A stretch of 64,000 nt of DNA from Aphidius gifuensis (GCF_014905175.1 NC_057793.1:10850001-10914000), one strand, 5' to 3'. Counted from the stretch's first letter, positions 22,430 through 34,394 are shown. Notes: generated from the sequence alone by a model not told the origin. Program-made: numbers and translations.

Positions 22430-22925
22430 TTAACTGAGCCACTAGATTTTTTACTTAGCCGCTAGACTTTTGACTTAGTCTCCGTTATAGCCAAACATAT
22501 TTTTATCAGCTTAATTTTTCCCTCAGCTACATCTTTTCCTTAGCTAAATTTTCTCCTTAGCTAGATTTTTTACTTAGCTGCATTTTTTACTTCGTTTTAA
22601 TTATAGTATTCTTAACACAATACCTTCACAATTTTACCGACTTTATTTTTCCCTCAGCTACATCTTTTCCTTAGCTTTTTTACTTCGCTACATTTTTTAC
22701 TTAGCCGCTTAATCTTTCACTTAGTCTCAATTATAGCTAAACACACAATATCTACATAATTTTACCAGCTTAATTTTTTCCTCAGCTACATCTTTTCATT
22801 AGCTAAATTTTCCCTTATAGCTATATTTTTTACTTAGTCTCAATTATAGCCAAACAAACAATACCTACATATTTTTACCAGCCAAAATATTTTACTTAGC
22901 TACATCTTTTCCTCAGCTCTATTAT
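22430..22925 (-). repeat. Long array of CTTAGCTACATTTTTTA modules
   Basis: Four or more imperfect units combine TTAGCTAGATTTTTTAC, CCTCAGCTACATCTTTTC and TATAGCCAAACA. These are the reverse complement of the modules at 11-440. Units are of uneven length, so this is a shuffled rather than a strict tandem array. Confidence 0.5.
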
Positions 22926-23385
22926 ATTATCAATTACGAAACGAATAACCACCAATACCAGAAAAATATCGATAACTCGAAAAATATTCGGAATTTATTA
23001 AAAAGTTTTTTTGAACTTTTTTTTCTACTTGATTAGTTTTATCAATCGTTAGTATAAAATTAAGAAAAAAAAATCGATATATCGAAATTTTAAAATCATT
23101 GATTATTGAAAATTACTGAACAACAATAATTGTATGAAAATAGAAAAAAATAAAATAAAAACAAACAATATTTTCATAAATGAATGAAAAAAATGTGTTT
23201 AAATGTGTACTTATTTTTATTTTGTTCAATTACAACAACACGCCGAAGATGTTTACACATAATAAACCCGCGAGTCTAGATGGCTCACAAAAAATTTTTT
23301 TTTTCTAAATTATTAAAATATACAAACAAAACATAAATTTACTATCATAACTTTATGAGAACAGAAATTTTCGTCCCGTCATGTA
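22926..23385. other. AT-rich, nothing recognised
   Basis: One short match to the GAAGATGTTTACACAT repeat at 23244 (compare 5890 and 6590). No gene. Confidence 0.35.
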
Positions 23386-23389
23386 CATG

Positions 23390-23472
23390 CGCTCGTGGCT
23401 CAGTGGGAAAGTCGTTAGTTTAAGATAACATGGTTTGCGTTGGTCAAGGGTTCGGTTCCCCTCATATGGTAA
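23390..23472 (+). repeat. tRNA-like / SINE head
   Basis: TGGCTCAGTGGG (23396-23407) fits a Pol III A box and GGGTTCGGTTCCCC (23448-23461) a B box, at tRNA-like spacing. The acceptor stem does not pair well, so a tRNA-derived SINE or decayed tRNA is more likely than a working tRNA gene. Confidence 0.4.
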
Positions 23473-23985
23473 TTAGTTTAGGAAAAAAAGATATGGTTTA
23501 CAATGTGAAGTTGCACTGCACTTCTGATAATTAACAAAAGTAATGTTAAATAATTAATTTTTTTATTTATTTAAATCAGTAGTAATTTACTTCTTGAATT
23601 AAATCTAATTTTGACTTGATAGAAATCTTTTTGTTCTCAATTCAAGACACAACTGGATTATTTCCAAGAAGCCTTGTTCTAAAATTTAGAACTGTTGTTC
23701 ATGAAGTGAGAACAAAGAGATTTTTTTTAAGAAGTATGCGTCTCAATTCAAGACCTTTTTAGCATTTATTTCAAGAAGTTTTATTATCATTATAAGGATA
23801 ATTTTTCTTTTTTCAAACCTATTTTAGGTTTATTTCAAATCTAAATCTGTCATGTTTCAAGAATTTTTTTGTCTTTTAACAAGAAGTTTTCTATTCATAA
23901 CAAGAACTTTTTTTCTTTTTTCAAATCTAAAAATTTCCTAGAACAAAAGTTCTATCTGGTAGGACTTTCTTTCAGTGTGGGCTAA
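23473..23985. repeat. Repeat-like stretch with CAAGA/TTCTTG words
   Basis: Words such as TTCAAGAC, AAGAAGTTTT and TTGTTCTAAAA recur in both orientations, and the stretch ends CTATCTGGTAGGACTTTC near 23975. It resembles the other short-word, satellite-like elements in this window, but its left end cannot be fixed. Confidence 0.3.
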
Positions 23986-24083
23986 TTTTGTACCCTTAAT
24001 AATAATAACAAAGTATTGTAAATTGAAATTTTGGAGTAACATGTTTTTTATTATTATTATTGAGGTACAAATTAGCTTAACGT

Positions 24084-24236
24084 CTGCTCTTTAAAACAAA
24101 AAAAAAATTATTTGAAAATATTGATTTTTAAAGGCACCATGCAATTGTTGATTAAAAATTTTCATTAATGATCGCATGGTGCCTCAAAAATATTTTTAAA
24201 TAATTTATTTTTTATTTTAAAGAGTAGAACGTGAAC
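24084..24236. repeat. Hairpin inside the foldback array
   Basis: GGCACCATGCAATTG (24134) pairs with ATCGCATGGTGCC (24172). The pairing extends outward through AAATAATTT and TTTTAAAGAGCAGACGTT-type blocks, giving arms of about 65 bp. Confidence 0.5.
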
Positions 24237-25275
24237 TAGAATGGAATGTGTACCTCAATAATTAAAGCAGATATTAAATTGTTAATTAACGTTTTAGAGT
24301 AAATAATTTTTTTTTTGTTGTTATTTTTGAGGTACAAATTCAGGGCTTTAGTACAAATTATTCTGCGTCTGTAGCAATTTTTTTCCCCCTGAGTCATCTA
24401 GAAAAAAAATCGGTTTTAACCCTTTCTCCACTCTTTAATTTTAAGGTACAAATCAAAACAATTGCGGTGCAAAATGGTACAAATTAAGACGCTTCTAATG
24501 AGTATATTCTAGATAATTTTTCTAGGACTTATGCAGGCCAGGTTCACGCACCTGTGCAATTCTTCTACATATTTTCATTTAACCGTGAATGATGAAATAA
24601 TAACTATATTAATTATATATAAGAAATAACAAATCTTCTTGCGTATAAATAAATCGAAAATTGAAACATGTATATATATACTTATATGTAGCTAAGGGAG
24701 AATTAAAAAAAAAAAAAGAACAAGCACACACGCGGACAAGAAAAAAATCGATAACTATGCATACATGCACATATCCGTATGTACGACATGAAACGTCTCG
24801 AGAGTGGGGGCAACGAAGACATTCAGCTGAGAAATTTATTTTTTAATAAGTTTTTGTTTTCGGCTTTTACTGATGTTGATATCTTTTTTATTAGTTATTG
24901 GAAAAAATCGAAAGTAGGCTTATTAGAAAGAGGGTCATCGATATATATATAGTAAAACTATTTTTATTTTTTTTTTTTCGGCCAATAGTTAGACTGCAAA
25001 TTGATAAATTAGAAATTATGACGTCACAGAGCACAAACTTAAAATACTTGTACCCGGTAGAGAGTTCGCGTTCGTTCTATATATTTTTTTTGTTCTAAAA
25101 TTGAGGCGAAACCCTACCAGGTCTCCTGATATTCCGGGGTTAATGAAACAAATAAAATTTATATATCGGCCGAGTATTGGTTGATTCTTGGATTGCCATG
25201 ATTATAATGTAAATTCAAGTAGAACAAATTTTCCTCGTCTCTAATTGTTGCTGATATGTTTAAGTATGGCTGGTA

Positions 25276-25460
25276 CCGAGTTCGTTCCCAAGCCTCGGCT
25301 AGACTCGGTTGAATTCGGACTTCAGAAAAAAGCGAACTGGCAAAGTGGAGGGGACACGATTGGAACGAACTCGAATTTTTTTTTGGGAACGAACTCGGAT
25401 GAACGTGCCCCACCCTCCAAAATTAATCCGGGCATTTCGGGGAAGCGGGAACGAACTCGG
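25276..25460 (-). mobile_element. GAGTTCGTTCC element, copy 3 with 14-bp TIR
   Basis: The unit is bounded by CCGAGTTCGTTCCC (25276) and GGGAACGAACTCGG (25447-25460). Its interior matches 561-750 inverted at high identity. Overlapping open frames on both strands (25159-25556) are artefacts of this GC-rich repeat. Confidence 0.65.
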
Positions 25461-26463
25461 CAATTGCCATTTTATGCCCGAGTTACACACACTATTTTTT
25501 GCCATGAATGTTTCGAAACCGAGATTTTGATGCATGTGACATTAATAATCAATTAAATTAATAACAATAATCAATTAAATCAATAATAATAATCAATTAA
25601 ATTAAAAATAAAAATTTATTAAATCAATAATAATAATAATTAATTTCGTTTATAACAATATTTAATTGAATTGATAATTGAGGGTCCGGATGCAATAACA
25701 AGCCGAGTGCTCGGAGGCCCATGAAATGTAACGTTGTTCAGGCTAAATTTACGAAAATTTCAGAATGATTTGATATTTTTTCTCCAAATAAACTATATTC
25801 AATTATTATTGTTTAAAACATAAAAAAATTAAATTTGATGATTTTTCTTTACGAAAAAAACATTATTTTTCCAGGTCTAACTCGTCATAACTTTGTTAAT
25901 AATTAATGAATCGACTTAAAACTTTGCATATAGTTTTTTTATAGTCTAGCGATAGTAAAAGTAACTTCAAAAATCCTATTTATTGTATTGTTTTATTTTA
26001 TTAATTTATTGAATAATGCTGGCCGAAAAATACGTTTTTTGAACTTTGAGATAAAGAAGTGTCGAGAAAATCTTAGAATTTAAAAACTTGTCAGTGGCAA
26101 CATTGTTCATCTATATATTCTATGATTCTTGATAAATAATAATAATAATTAAGTTCAGTTTGAGATTTGAAAAAAAATTAATAAAAATTAATAATGAATA
26201 AAATAAATAAAAAACCAAAGTAATTAAAGTTTTTTTTTTATCGACTTGAGTAAAGAGTGCTTCGACAAAGACCCAATGCAGTGTTTCCAACTGGACCCAA
26301 AGTTGCCTAAAGTACCTCAAAGCCCTCAAAGCATTCAAGATTCTTATTTCTTAGTGCATCCCAATTCCTAGTTCATCCTATAGGGTCTATAGAGTCTCAC
26401 CTGCTAAACACGTGTTGGCTACTCAATATTTTGTGTTAATTTTATTTTATTTATAATCACTAG

Positions 26464-26978
26464 TTAAGGAGGTTATGCAGAAATTACTCTTTTTTTTTTA
26501 AATATAATGAGAATGTTCTGAAATTTTGTACACAAGTAGATCTTTTCATTCTGAATACAACGGTATATTTATTTTCTTATGTTGATCGGTTAAATTTTTT
26601 GTAATTAATTATTGAAAATAATATTTAACATTGGCTCTTATGGAGATTTCAACCATTTTTTTCGGATAGAAAAAATGATGAAAAAGTCTTGAAAAAAATC
26701 ACACATATACTAGAAACCGAGTTTTATTAATTGCGCGAAAAATTTTCATATGTTGATCGGTCAATTGATGAGAAATTAATTATAAACTTTACAAAAATTA
26801 GATGTGGCAACGTATGGCATGTTCAAACACACACACATACCCGCAATCCCATATATTGTATACGTGGCGCAGGCGCTTTTCACTTTATTTTTTTACAGTG
26901 TAGCCAGATTTCAGTTTTGTCTGTGACGTCAGAAGCGCCCCGCAACACCCGCAATGAATTTGTGCATAACCTCCTTAA
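26464..26978. mobile_element. MITE with TTAA ends, TIR TTAAGGAGGTTATGCA
   Basis: Positions 26464-26479 are the exact reverse complement of 26963-26978. TTAA at both ends suggests a TTAA target duplication, as in piggyBac- or Kolobok-type elements (inference). The interior is non-coding. The element is nested inside the large foldback array. Confidence 0.65.
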
Positions 26979-27706
26979 CATGACGCGCCTGCGGCGCGTG
27001 TCTTTGCCTCTTCCAGTTTGAAAAAAAAAAAAAGAGAAAAGACGGGAGTGCGTGAACCTAGCCTGCATAAGTCCTAGAAAAATTTTCTAGGATACTCATT
27101 AGAAGCGTCTCAATTGGTACTATTTTGTACTGTAATTGTTTTAATTTTTATCTCAAAATTAAATAGTGGAAAAAAGGTTAAAAATCTACTTTGTTTTAGA
27201 TAGCTTAGAGGAAAAAAAAAATTGATACAAACACAAAATAATTCGTACTAATTTGTACCACCAAGCCCGAAATTTGTACCTCAAAAATAACAACAAAGAA
27301 AAAATATTTACTCCAAAAAGTTTCTATACTGCTTCCAAAAATAAATATTGTTGAATAATTTTTTTTCTATTTTAAATTTAATGGTACAAATTGAAGCACA
27401 ACTTACTCTTCACTTTGGAAAAAAAACATCAAAATATGTTAATTATTAAAGCAGATATGCAATTGTCAATTAACATTTTGGAATAAATAGTTTTTTTTTT
27501 TTGTTGTTATTTTTCAGCTACAAACTATTATGCGTTTGTAGTAATTTTTTTTCCCCCCCTAATTCTTAAAAAAAAAAAAATAAATTTATTTTACTAATTA
27601 AAATAAAGAGAGAGAAAAAAAGAATATCAATCTAGGGAAACAAAACAACCAATCACAGAAGAAAGAACCGCCGTTACTTTTCTTCTTTTTAATAATAGGA
27701 GAAAAT

Positions 27707-29026
27707 ATGAATTTGATATTTCAATTATTGTGTTTTTCTTTATTGTTTTTAGAAGGAAATTTTAGTGAGTATAATTTATTTTTTAAATTAAGTTACAAAC
27801 ATGGTAAATTAGAGATGATAAAATTGTTATAAATCTTATAAAACGGATAATTTAAATAATAATAAACTTTTTTTTTTTTTTTTCAATTGATTTTTAAAGT
27901 TTAATTATAACTAATATAATTTGTAAAGTAGTGCAAATAGCATGGTTCCTTACCACGTTAACTTGGGCCCACGTGTGAGTTGCTTGCATCGACAGCAACT
28001 CTGTGCGGTCGAGTTCACGTGATTTTTTTTTTTTGTTTTTTGATATTATGATATTGATGATAAAATAGAAAAAAAATAAAAAAAAAAGATACAAATAATA
28101 ATAAATGTTATATTGAAAAAAATATTTTCAGAATTGATTTTCAAATGTACAGGAATGGTAAGCAACGTCACAGCTGTATTAAATGAAAATGATCAAGTTG
28201 TATGTTCATGTTCAGATGATGAAGATAACAACAGTACTCTTTCATTTTCTATAAATAATTCTCAAATAAATCCTTATGAAGTAAGCTATATTTTAATTGA
28301 TGATTAATAACTATTGAAAAAAAAAACAAAAAAAAAACTAACTTGTTATTGTCTTATAAGCCTGGCATTTATTATTTTTTTCGGTAGCAAGGTACCATTC
28401 ACGGATCAGTTTGGTATGAGTTATAAAAAAAAAAACGACAATACAACATTATCTTTGAAAAAAAAAGTGTATCTATGTGGGATGGAAGAGATTATGTATG
28501 TTTCAATAGTTATTATCGTACTTGTCTGTGTATATGGGTTAAAAGTGAGTATTTAAAAATAAGTATTATTTTTATTTAATAATTATTACTCTAATATTTT
28601 TTTTTTTTATTTTTAGCAAAAGAACGTTTTTTTTGGCGAAGGCATCTGAGCAAACACTTGAAATTCGAAATTTCTCCTCTATGAAAGTTCCTTGTGTACC
28701 AACCTCACCATGCTACGATGTGAAATTATTTAAAGGCTTAAAGGTAATTGATAAATAAATAAAATACAATAAAAAAATTTTTTATATTTTTCAAGAATAT
28801 TATAACTTTATTATTATTATTATTATTGCTAATTTTGTTACATTGTTTTTATTTGTAGGAACTTGCAATTACTGAGAGAAGTCGTGTTAAATTTGATCCT
28901 CGAAAAGGTTTTATCATAACCAATCCAAGATATATCAATGCTCCCGTTGATTTTACTTGTTCAATAACATTGGATGGACGTACAGAAAGTATGCTATATA
29001 TCACACGAAATTTGACTTTTAAATAA
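27707..29026 (+). pseudogene. Truncated VEGF/PDGF-receptor-like gene (signal peptide plus two Ig domains)
   Basis: Exons are 27707-27764, 28132-28280, 28388-28544, 28617-28743 and 28859-29026. Exon 1 encodes a signal-peptide-like MNLIFQLLCFSLLFLEGNF. Exons 2-3 give an Ig domain (VVCSCS, SVWYEL, GRDYVCF). Exons 4-5 match Ig domain 2 of VEGF receptors (KVPCVPTSPCYDVKLF, VKFDPRKGFIITN, FTCSITLDG) and end at a TAA overlapping AATAAA. Exon 3 contains an in-frame TAA before an A-run, and the exon 3/4 phase is off by one, next to a T-run. No transmembrane or kinase exons follow in the window. Either a pseudogene of a Pvr-like receptor, or a short soluble form with homopolymer sequencing errors. Confidence 0.55.
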
Positions 29027-29144
29027 ACTTTTAATTACCATGTTTAATTTTTTTTTTTTATTATATTAACCCATGTTTAATTGAAAAACAAAAAAAAAAA
29101 AGACAGAAATTTAAAAATAGAATAGTTATAAGAATTCAGTCTGG

Positions 29145-29627
29145 TTAAGGGATTACCACCGCATATCTAGAGACCTCTTGCGTATGAAATTTAGAAACAT
29201 AATATTTCTATGAGTGCGAACGAGATAAAAAAGAAGGAGAAAATCTTGTTTCTCACTTCAACTTGAGTATTTAGACAAAGACAAAAATTTATTTTTATTT
29301 ATTGTAAAATAAAAAGGTCTCAAAGCCCTATTAATTTTTATATCAAAACTTTCCTTATTATTTCCTCTATCTATCTGTAGTTTTTGAAAAAGCTATCTGC
29401 GTTTTCCATAAAATGGCTAACCAGGTTTCTAAAAACTAAACCAGACTCTCCATAAGAACCTATGTATAACCTTCAAAAAAGTAGCCTACTTTAGTAATTA
29501 ATTACTAAGTAATTAGCTACAAGAAAACTATCAAAAAATTTGAGCGTATGTATTATTATTTCATTAATCTGCTCAAAAAATTTCAAGGCTCTATCTGCGT
29601 TTTTGATTGGTGGTGGTAATCCCTTAA
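29145..29627. mobile_element. MITE with TTAA ends, TIR TTAAGGGATTACCACC
   Basis: TTAAGGGATTACCACC (29145) is inverted at GGTGGTAATCCCTTAA (29612-29627). The ends resemble a TTAA-targeting element but differ from the MITE at 26464. Interior non-coding. Confidence 0.65.
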
Positions 29628-31610
29628 GTTGATAATAATATTGACATCGTGTATCGATTGAAAACAATTATTTTGTAATAAAATCATTATTAAAATAAAA
29701 ACGTATGATCATGCCAACATAGTAAACCATATTTCCGAAAACGTCCCTCAAAACTATGGTAACATGGTAAAACTAATTATTTTTTTTTACAGTATGAATA
29801 TATTTTGGAAATAAGATTATAAATTATAATAGTTGGTTACCGTGGTTGATCATTGACCAACGAGCACTATCGTCACCAATCGTCACTGCATATTAAGCTT
29901 TGAAGAACGTTCAGTAAAAATTACCACCAAGTTCACGATCAATATAACTTACCATATACAATAACTAATAAATAGATAGAATAATTAATCAATAATATTG
30001 AAAAAAAAAAAAAATTGCTCATAAAGCTGTCGGGATAATAATAATTGTCATAATTGTTGTTCATCATCAATGAAATCACCTTTGTTATGACTTTGTTATA
30101 TTAGTGCCTAGTGGCAAATTTTCTTCATTTCTTTTAGTTTATTCGACAAAAAAAAGGCAAAAATCAAGAGTATTAATGCTATAATATTTTTAAACTAAAG
30201 TATTTTGTATTTGTTTTATACTGAAAAATAAAAAAAAAAAAAACGTACAGTTTTGTAACGTAAAATTTTTATTTCATTCATCAAAATTGATAAGTTTAAT
30301 TTTTTGTATAATTATAAAACTGAATACAAGTAAATAAATTTCATTTTATTTTTAAACTGCCTCTGGCCTCAACAATTATTTCATTTAAATAATTTGTTTT
30401 CTTTTATTTTTAATTTCATTTTTTAATTATATATGTAAAAAAAGTGTTTAATCATCATATTGAACTTCCGAGTTGATTCCAATCACTGCATTTAGAGAAA
30501 AATAATATTTATATATATTTATTATTAATTAAAACATTATTTATTACCAAACACAATCCAAGTACAACACAATAATAGTATTATAAAAATACTACAAGAC
30601 ATGATGTAATTTTATTTAAATCAAACAATTATTTTTTTGATTCCCAGAGAAATAGTTTAATAGGTCCGATACCTTTGCTGTACAAGACTACAATAAATGA
30701 AAAAACGATGCTTCCACGTACACCTCGACTTTGAATCTTATCAGCAGTAAACTTTTTTTTGATTTTACGAATGAGGTGACGTTGGAAATGTTGAGCGCGA
30801 GTTCGACTGATTCATAGCTTTGTTAATGTGTTCTTTATATTTTAGGAAAATTTTATTTTTGACATGAGTCATGCATGGACGTGATAACATTTTTCTTTCT
30901 TTCGATTATCACTGTGTATGTGTTGATGGGATTTTTTGGTAGACTTATTTTTTTTTTTAATAATACATGCGTATAGTTACAAATAAATAAAAATGAATCA
31001 TGATATTGGTTTGCTATATATGGTCATTGAAACTGATAATTATACTTTTGAATATTAAAAAAAAAATTTCATTTTAAATAATATATCTAAATATACATCG
31101 ATTCCGAATGACTCATTAATAAATTTATTTTATTTTATTTTTCTCAGTAAAGTTTAAGAAACGTTAGTGATAAGAAAACTCCAATCAATATACGCTTCGC
31201 GTCACCTACGTATTGGATTTGTCTACCGAAAATTAAAAAAGGCTCTCATTTCTTAAGTAATTGTCAGAGACACTTCGTGTTAGAACCAAAAAAAGCGTAT
31301 TTTCAATCTCTTTAATTTGTATATTTCCAATTTTTTCTCAAATAATTATTGAAGTTGCCAGAGCCAAAAATGTTAAAAACTTTTTTTCTTTTTTTTTTAA
31401 ATATTAAATAACTTTTTGTCTGTAAGCGTGATCGATTCGCACCGACTAATTAAAAGTTTCCTTTTATTTTGATCTTTAAATCGCCGCTATTTTGAAAACG
31501 ATATCTTTAAAACTCACGGAGTTATTAGAATTCTAATAGGAAAATTTGATGTGGCTGTTTTTTCCCGATTTACATTGGAACCCAACAAAATCATGTTTTG
31601 TGGAGATTCG
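29628..31610. other. AT-rich intergenic, nothing recognised
   Basis: No open frame above background and no clear repeat boundaries in about 2 kb. Confidence 0.4.
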
Positions 31611-31616
31611 ACGCCC

Positions 31617-32397
31617 CGAGTGGAAAAATTTTCAGGATGCCCTATTTGACCTAAAACCCTGATCAGAAACGGATCAGGAATGGAACAGGATTCCTGATCT
31701 GAAACGGATCAAGTAATTCTAAAAAAAAATTAATTTTTATTATTTGATTTTTTGTAAATCGGCTAACTAATTTACTATAGCAATGTTAATGATGAAACAG
31801 GTTGAATGATAAGATTTTATATACCCAACATAACTTAAATTACCTAACCAGTAGCGGGACGCGAACTCGGATCGTTCAGATTACAACTACGGGCCTTAAC
31901 ACGTGCGGCCATGCCGTCTATCGATGATCGGATGTGATTTTTTGCTTTCATAAATTACATCAGCTAAAAAAAACTTAAATTAGAATTTGCGACGTAAATT
32001 TTGACGTAAAAATAAAATATAACAATTTGTTAAATTGTCCCTTGTCATTTTGTTTTAGAATTAAAATTAAAATTAAATCCAAAAAATATTTTTCCTGATA
32101 ATATCCTGGTCAGAATCTGTTCAGGAAACCTTATTCAGGATACGTTCAGGTTTCCTATTCTTTTCCTGAACAGGAAAACTGAATAAAAAAAATTAATTTA
32201 TTTGATAAATTTTTCCTGATAGTATCCTGGTCAGAATCTGTTCAGGAAACCTTATTCAGGTTACGTTCAGGTTTCCTGTTTCTTTTCTGAACAGGAAAAC
32301 TGAATAAAAAAAATTAATTTATTTGATAAATTTTTCCTGATAATATCCTGGTCAGAATCTGTTCAGGATCCCTTATTCTGGAGACGTCAAGGTTATC
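31617..32397 (+). mobile_element. GATCAGG-rich element with 121-bp tandem repeat
   Basis: The left end CCCGAGTGGAAAAATTTTC is followed by GATCAGAAACGGATCAGG words. TTTCCTGATAATATCCTGG starts units at 32091, 32212 and 32333, an exact 121-bp spacing. The third unit breaks off at about 32397, where F-box/LRR sequence begins. The left end matches (inverted) the right end of the element at 14430-14666. Confidence 0.6.
31848..31922 (-). repeat. tRNA-like segment inside the GATCAGG element
   Basis: Read on the minus strand, CATGGCCGCACGTG and CCGAGTTCGCGTCCCGC resemble Pol III A and B boxes at tRNA-like spacing. No full cloverleaf is convincing, so a SINE-like origin is more likely than a tRNA gene. 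Confidence 0.3.
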
Positions 32398-32927
32398 ATC
32401 TTAATGAGTTATCAAAATTGGAATACCTTGAATATTTAAATATGGAATATGTGAACAACTTCCGAGACAGTAGTCTTATTGCTATTGCCAATAAATGTAA
32501 AAATCTCGAGTATTTGAATATAAGTGAATGCAAATACATCACCGAATCAGGTCTAAATTCTATAACCGAAATAAAATCATTACGAAGATTAAATGTTAGC
32601 TATCTCAAATGTGTTACAGATAGTTTTCTCGGAAAATTAAAAAAATTAAATCTCTTAGACTGTAGCAATTGTCAAAACATTACTGATGATGGTATTATTC
32701 AATCCATAAAAAATTGTCCAGATCTTAAACATTTTTTTCTCGAAATCACCCCTATGACAATTGAAACTATTATCGCTGCCGACCAGGCAACCAAATATCG
32801 TAAAAATAATATTATTTTGCAAATATTTGTAGCTCGTGAAGAGTTTAAAAAAGATTTTAAAACCAAAATTAAATCTAAATGGTTGGCTATATCCAGTACG
32901 TATATAATAATCGAACCTGTCAGTTGA
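32398..32927 (+). pseudogene. F-box/LRR 3' fragment
   Basis: This is an open frame of about 170 residues matching the C-terminal LRRs of paralogue B (LEYLNISECKYITESGLNSI, SFLGKLKKLNLLDC), with a C-terminus that diverges at the end. It starts abruptly where the 121-bp repeat of the preceding element stops. There is no F-box, exon 1 or exon 2. The reading frame remains intact, so truncation is recent or the piece is under some constraint. Reverse-strand frames here are shadows. Confidence 0.75.
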
Positions 32928-34040
32928 CGAATATAATTTGGACAGAAAGGCAATAAGAATATTTTTTATAACCATGGAGTTTTATAAGAAGGGTAATCTG
33001 TGACGTCACACTGTGTATGAAGCTCACAGAATGGAGCAAGTCAGTACACATTATCGCCAGTGACGGCGCTAGTAGCGAGAAGATCCGAAGTCACATGGTG
33101 TTTTTGTTTACATTTTTTTTTTTTTTTGTGTGCCTCAGTTAGAGTATTCCTTTATGTAAAAAAATAATACAACTCAATAATACATTATTTATTTAACACC
33201 TAAAATTGAAGCGATACATTTTAATAAAAAAAAATACCAAAGACAAGCAGTGTCTAAGAAAAAGATAAAGCTAAGGAATTAATGTTGCTTATCACCTCCA
33301 TGTTTTATGCTAAGCTTATACCCACTATATATATAACTATGTGTAGATGCGCACCCTATCGGGCCCAAACTTTGTCCGACGATGGGATTTACTTTCGACC
33401 TTTTTTAGTTAATTGGAAATTTCAACTGATATTGTTGATTCATGCATAATTTGATTTATATATATAAGTAATCAATTTTCAAATCACTCATAGCAGCCTA
33501 CCGAGATTTATTTGTCAATTGTTTAACTCGAATCAGAAAAACAAACTATTCAAGAATTTCCGATTTTTTTGCGCCTTGATAATAAATCGACTAATAATAA
33601 ATTTGCTTTAAAAATTGAATGCGTGTATATTTATTTTAATAAATACTTAATTGTCATTAATTATTATTAGAACAACTAATTTCTCAAAAATCAATTATTT
33701 ATTCAATATGAACTAGAAATTATCTAAATAATAATTTTCAATTTTTCGTTGATATCATATTTCCTTAAATATTAGTTATATTATGAAGGTATAATATTTA
33801 TAATTTTATTGTTTTTATTTGTTCTTTCCAACTACTATGAATAAACAAACAAGTGATCAATCATCACTCATTGCATCTCAGTCGTCCAATCAGATTGAAG
33901 CTAGACTCGGTATATCCCGTCCACACCCGGCTATATCTTCAGCACCAGTGGACACTAGTGGACATCAGTCGACACTGCATTACAGTTTCAACCACCTTCC
34001 GACGTGCATTCAAGGTTCATCACTGTGACTCGCTGTATTA
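32928..34040. other. Intergenic, upstream region of paralogue B
   Basis: Positions 33230-33290 contain GCTAAGGAATTAATGTTGC, a small piece of the GCTAAGG repeat family. Positions 33840-34040 resemble 40740-40900 upstream of paralogue C (ATCAGATTGAAGCTAGACTC, TATCCCGTCCACACC). Open frames 33819-34059 lie in this duplicated non-coding region. Confidence 0.4.
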
Positions 34041-34074
34041 CTTTTCATACTCCAAGTGACGATATCAAAAAGTG
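34041..34074 (+). promoter_or_regulatory. Conserved upstream block of F-box/LRR paralogue B
   Basis: CTTTTCATACTCCAAGTGAC then GATATCAAAAAGTG, about 345 bp before the ATG. It is almost identical to the block upstream of paralogue A, which lies in the opposite orientation. Confidence 0.4.
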
Positions 34075-34394
34075 AATTCATACATTTGACGATTTGAACT
34101 CTAACTTGAGAGAATTTACAAAAAAAAAGTATTTATAAATATTTTATTAATTTTTTATAAAATTTTTAAACAGTAGCATCACAAAACGTCGGCTTTTTAT
34201 TAATTAAATAGTTCTTAAATTCCAAAAACTCCATTAAATAATTTGAATTTGTCATTATTCTTTACATATATTTTATATTTATATTTTTTTCATTGTCAGT
34301 TTCATCTTGAGTATATAGATTCCAGATATATCTATTAATAGATAAATTTAGATAAATTTAGATATACGCCGTGCGGTGAATTTGTAACTCTTTG

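Larger units (their letters stand above)
23990..27565. mobile_element. Large foldback array, arms about 24260-24560 and 27045-27320
   Basis: The left arm blocks TACAAATTAAGACGCTTC, TTTTTCTAGGACTTATGCAG and AGGTTCACGCAC reappear inverted at 27044-27125 as GTGAACCTAGCCTGC, AAGTCCTAG and AGAAGCGTCTCAATTGG. The match continues outward through GGTACAAAT and GTTGTTATTTTTGAGG blocks. Some outer blocks are also present directly repeated at 27440-27560. The interior holds other MITEs and AT-rich DNA but no transposase. The whole could be one foldback transposon with later insertions. Confidence 0.6.

Noticed and set aside
22430..22925. CRISPR-like regular repeats
   Set aside because: Spacing and unit length are irregular, the modules are transposon-like and the genome is eukaryotic.
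23390..23472. Functional tRNA gene
   Set aside because: A and B boxes are present, but the acceptor and anticodon stems do not pair convincingly.
25159..25556. Four overlapping frames on both strands
   Set aside because: All fall on the GC-rich GAGTTCGTTCC element; the coding appearance comes from the absence of A/T-rich stops.
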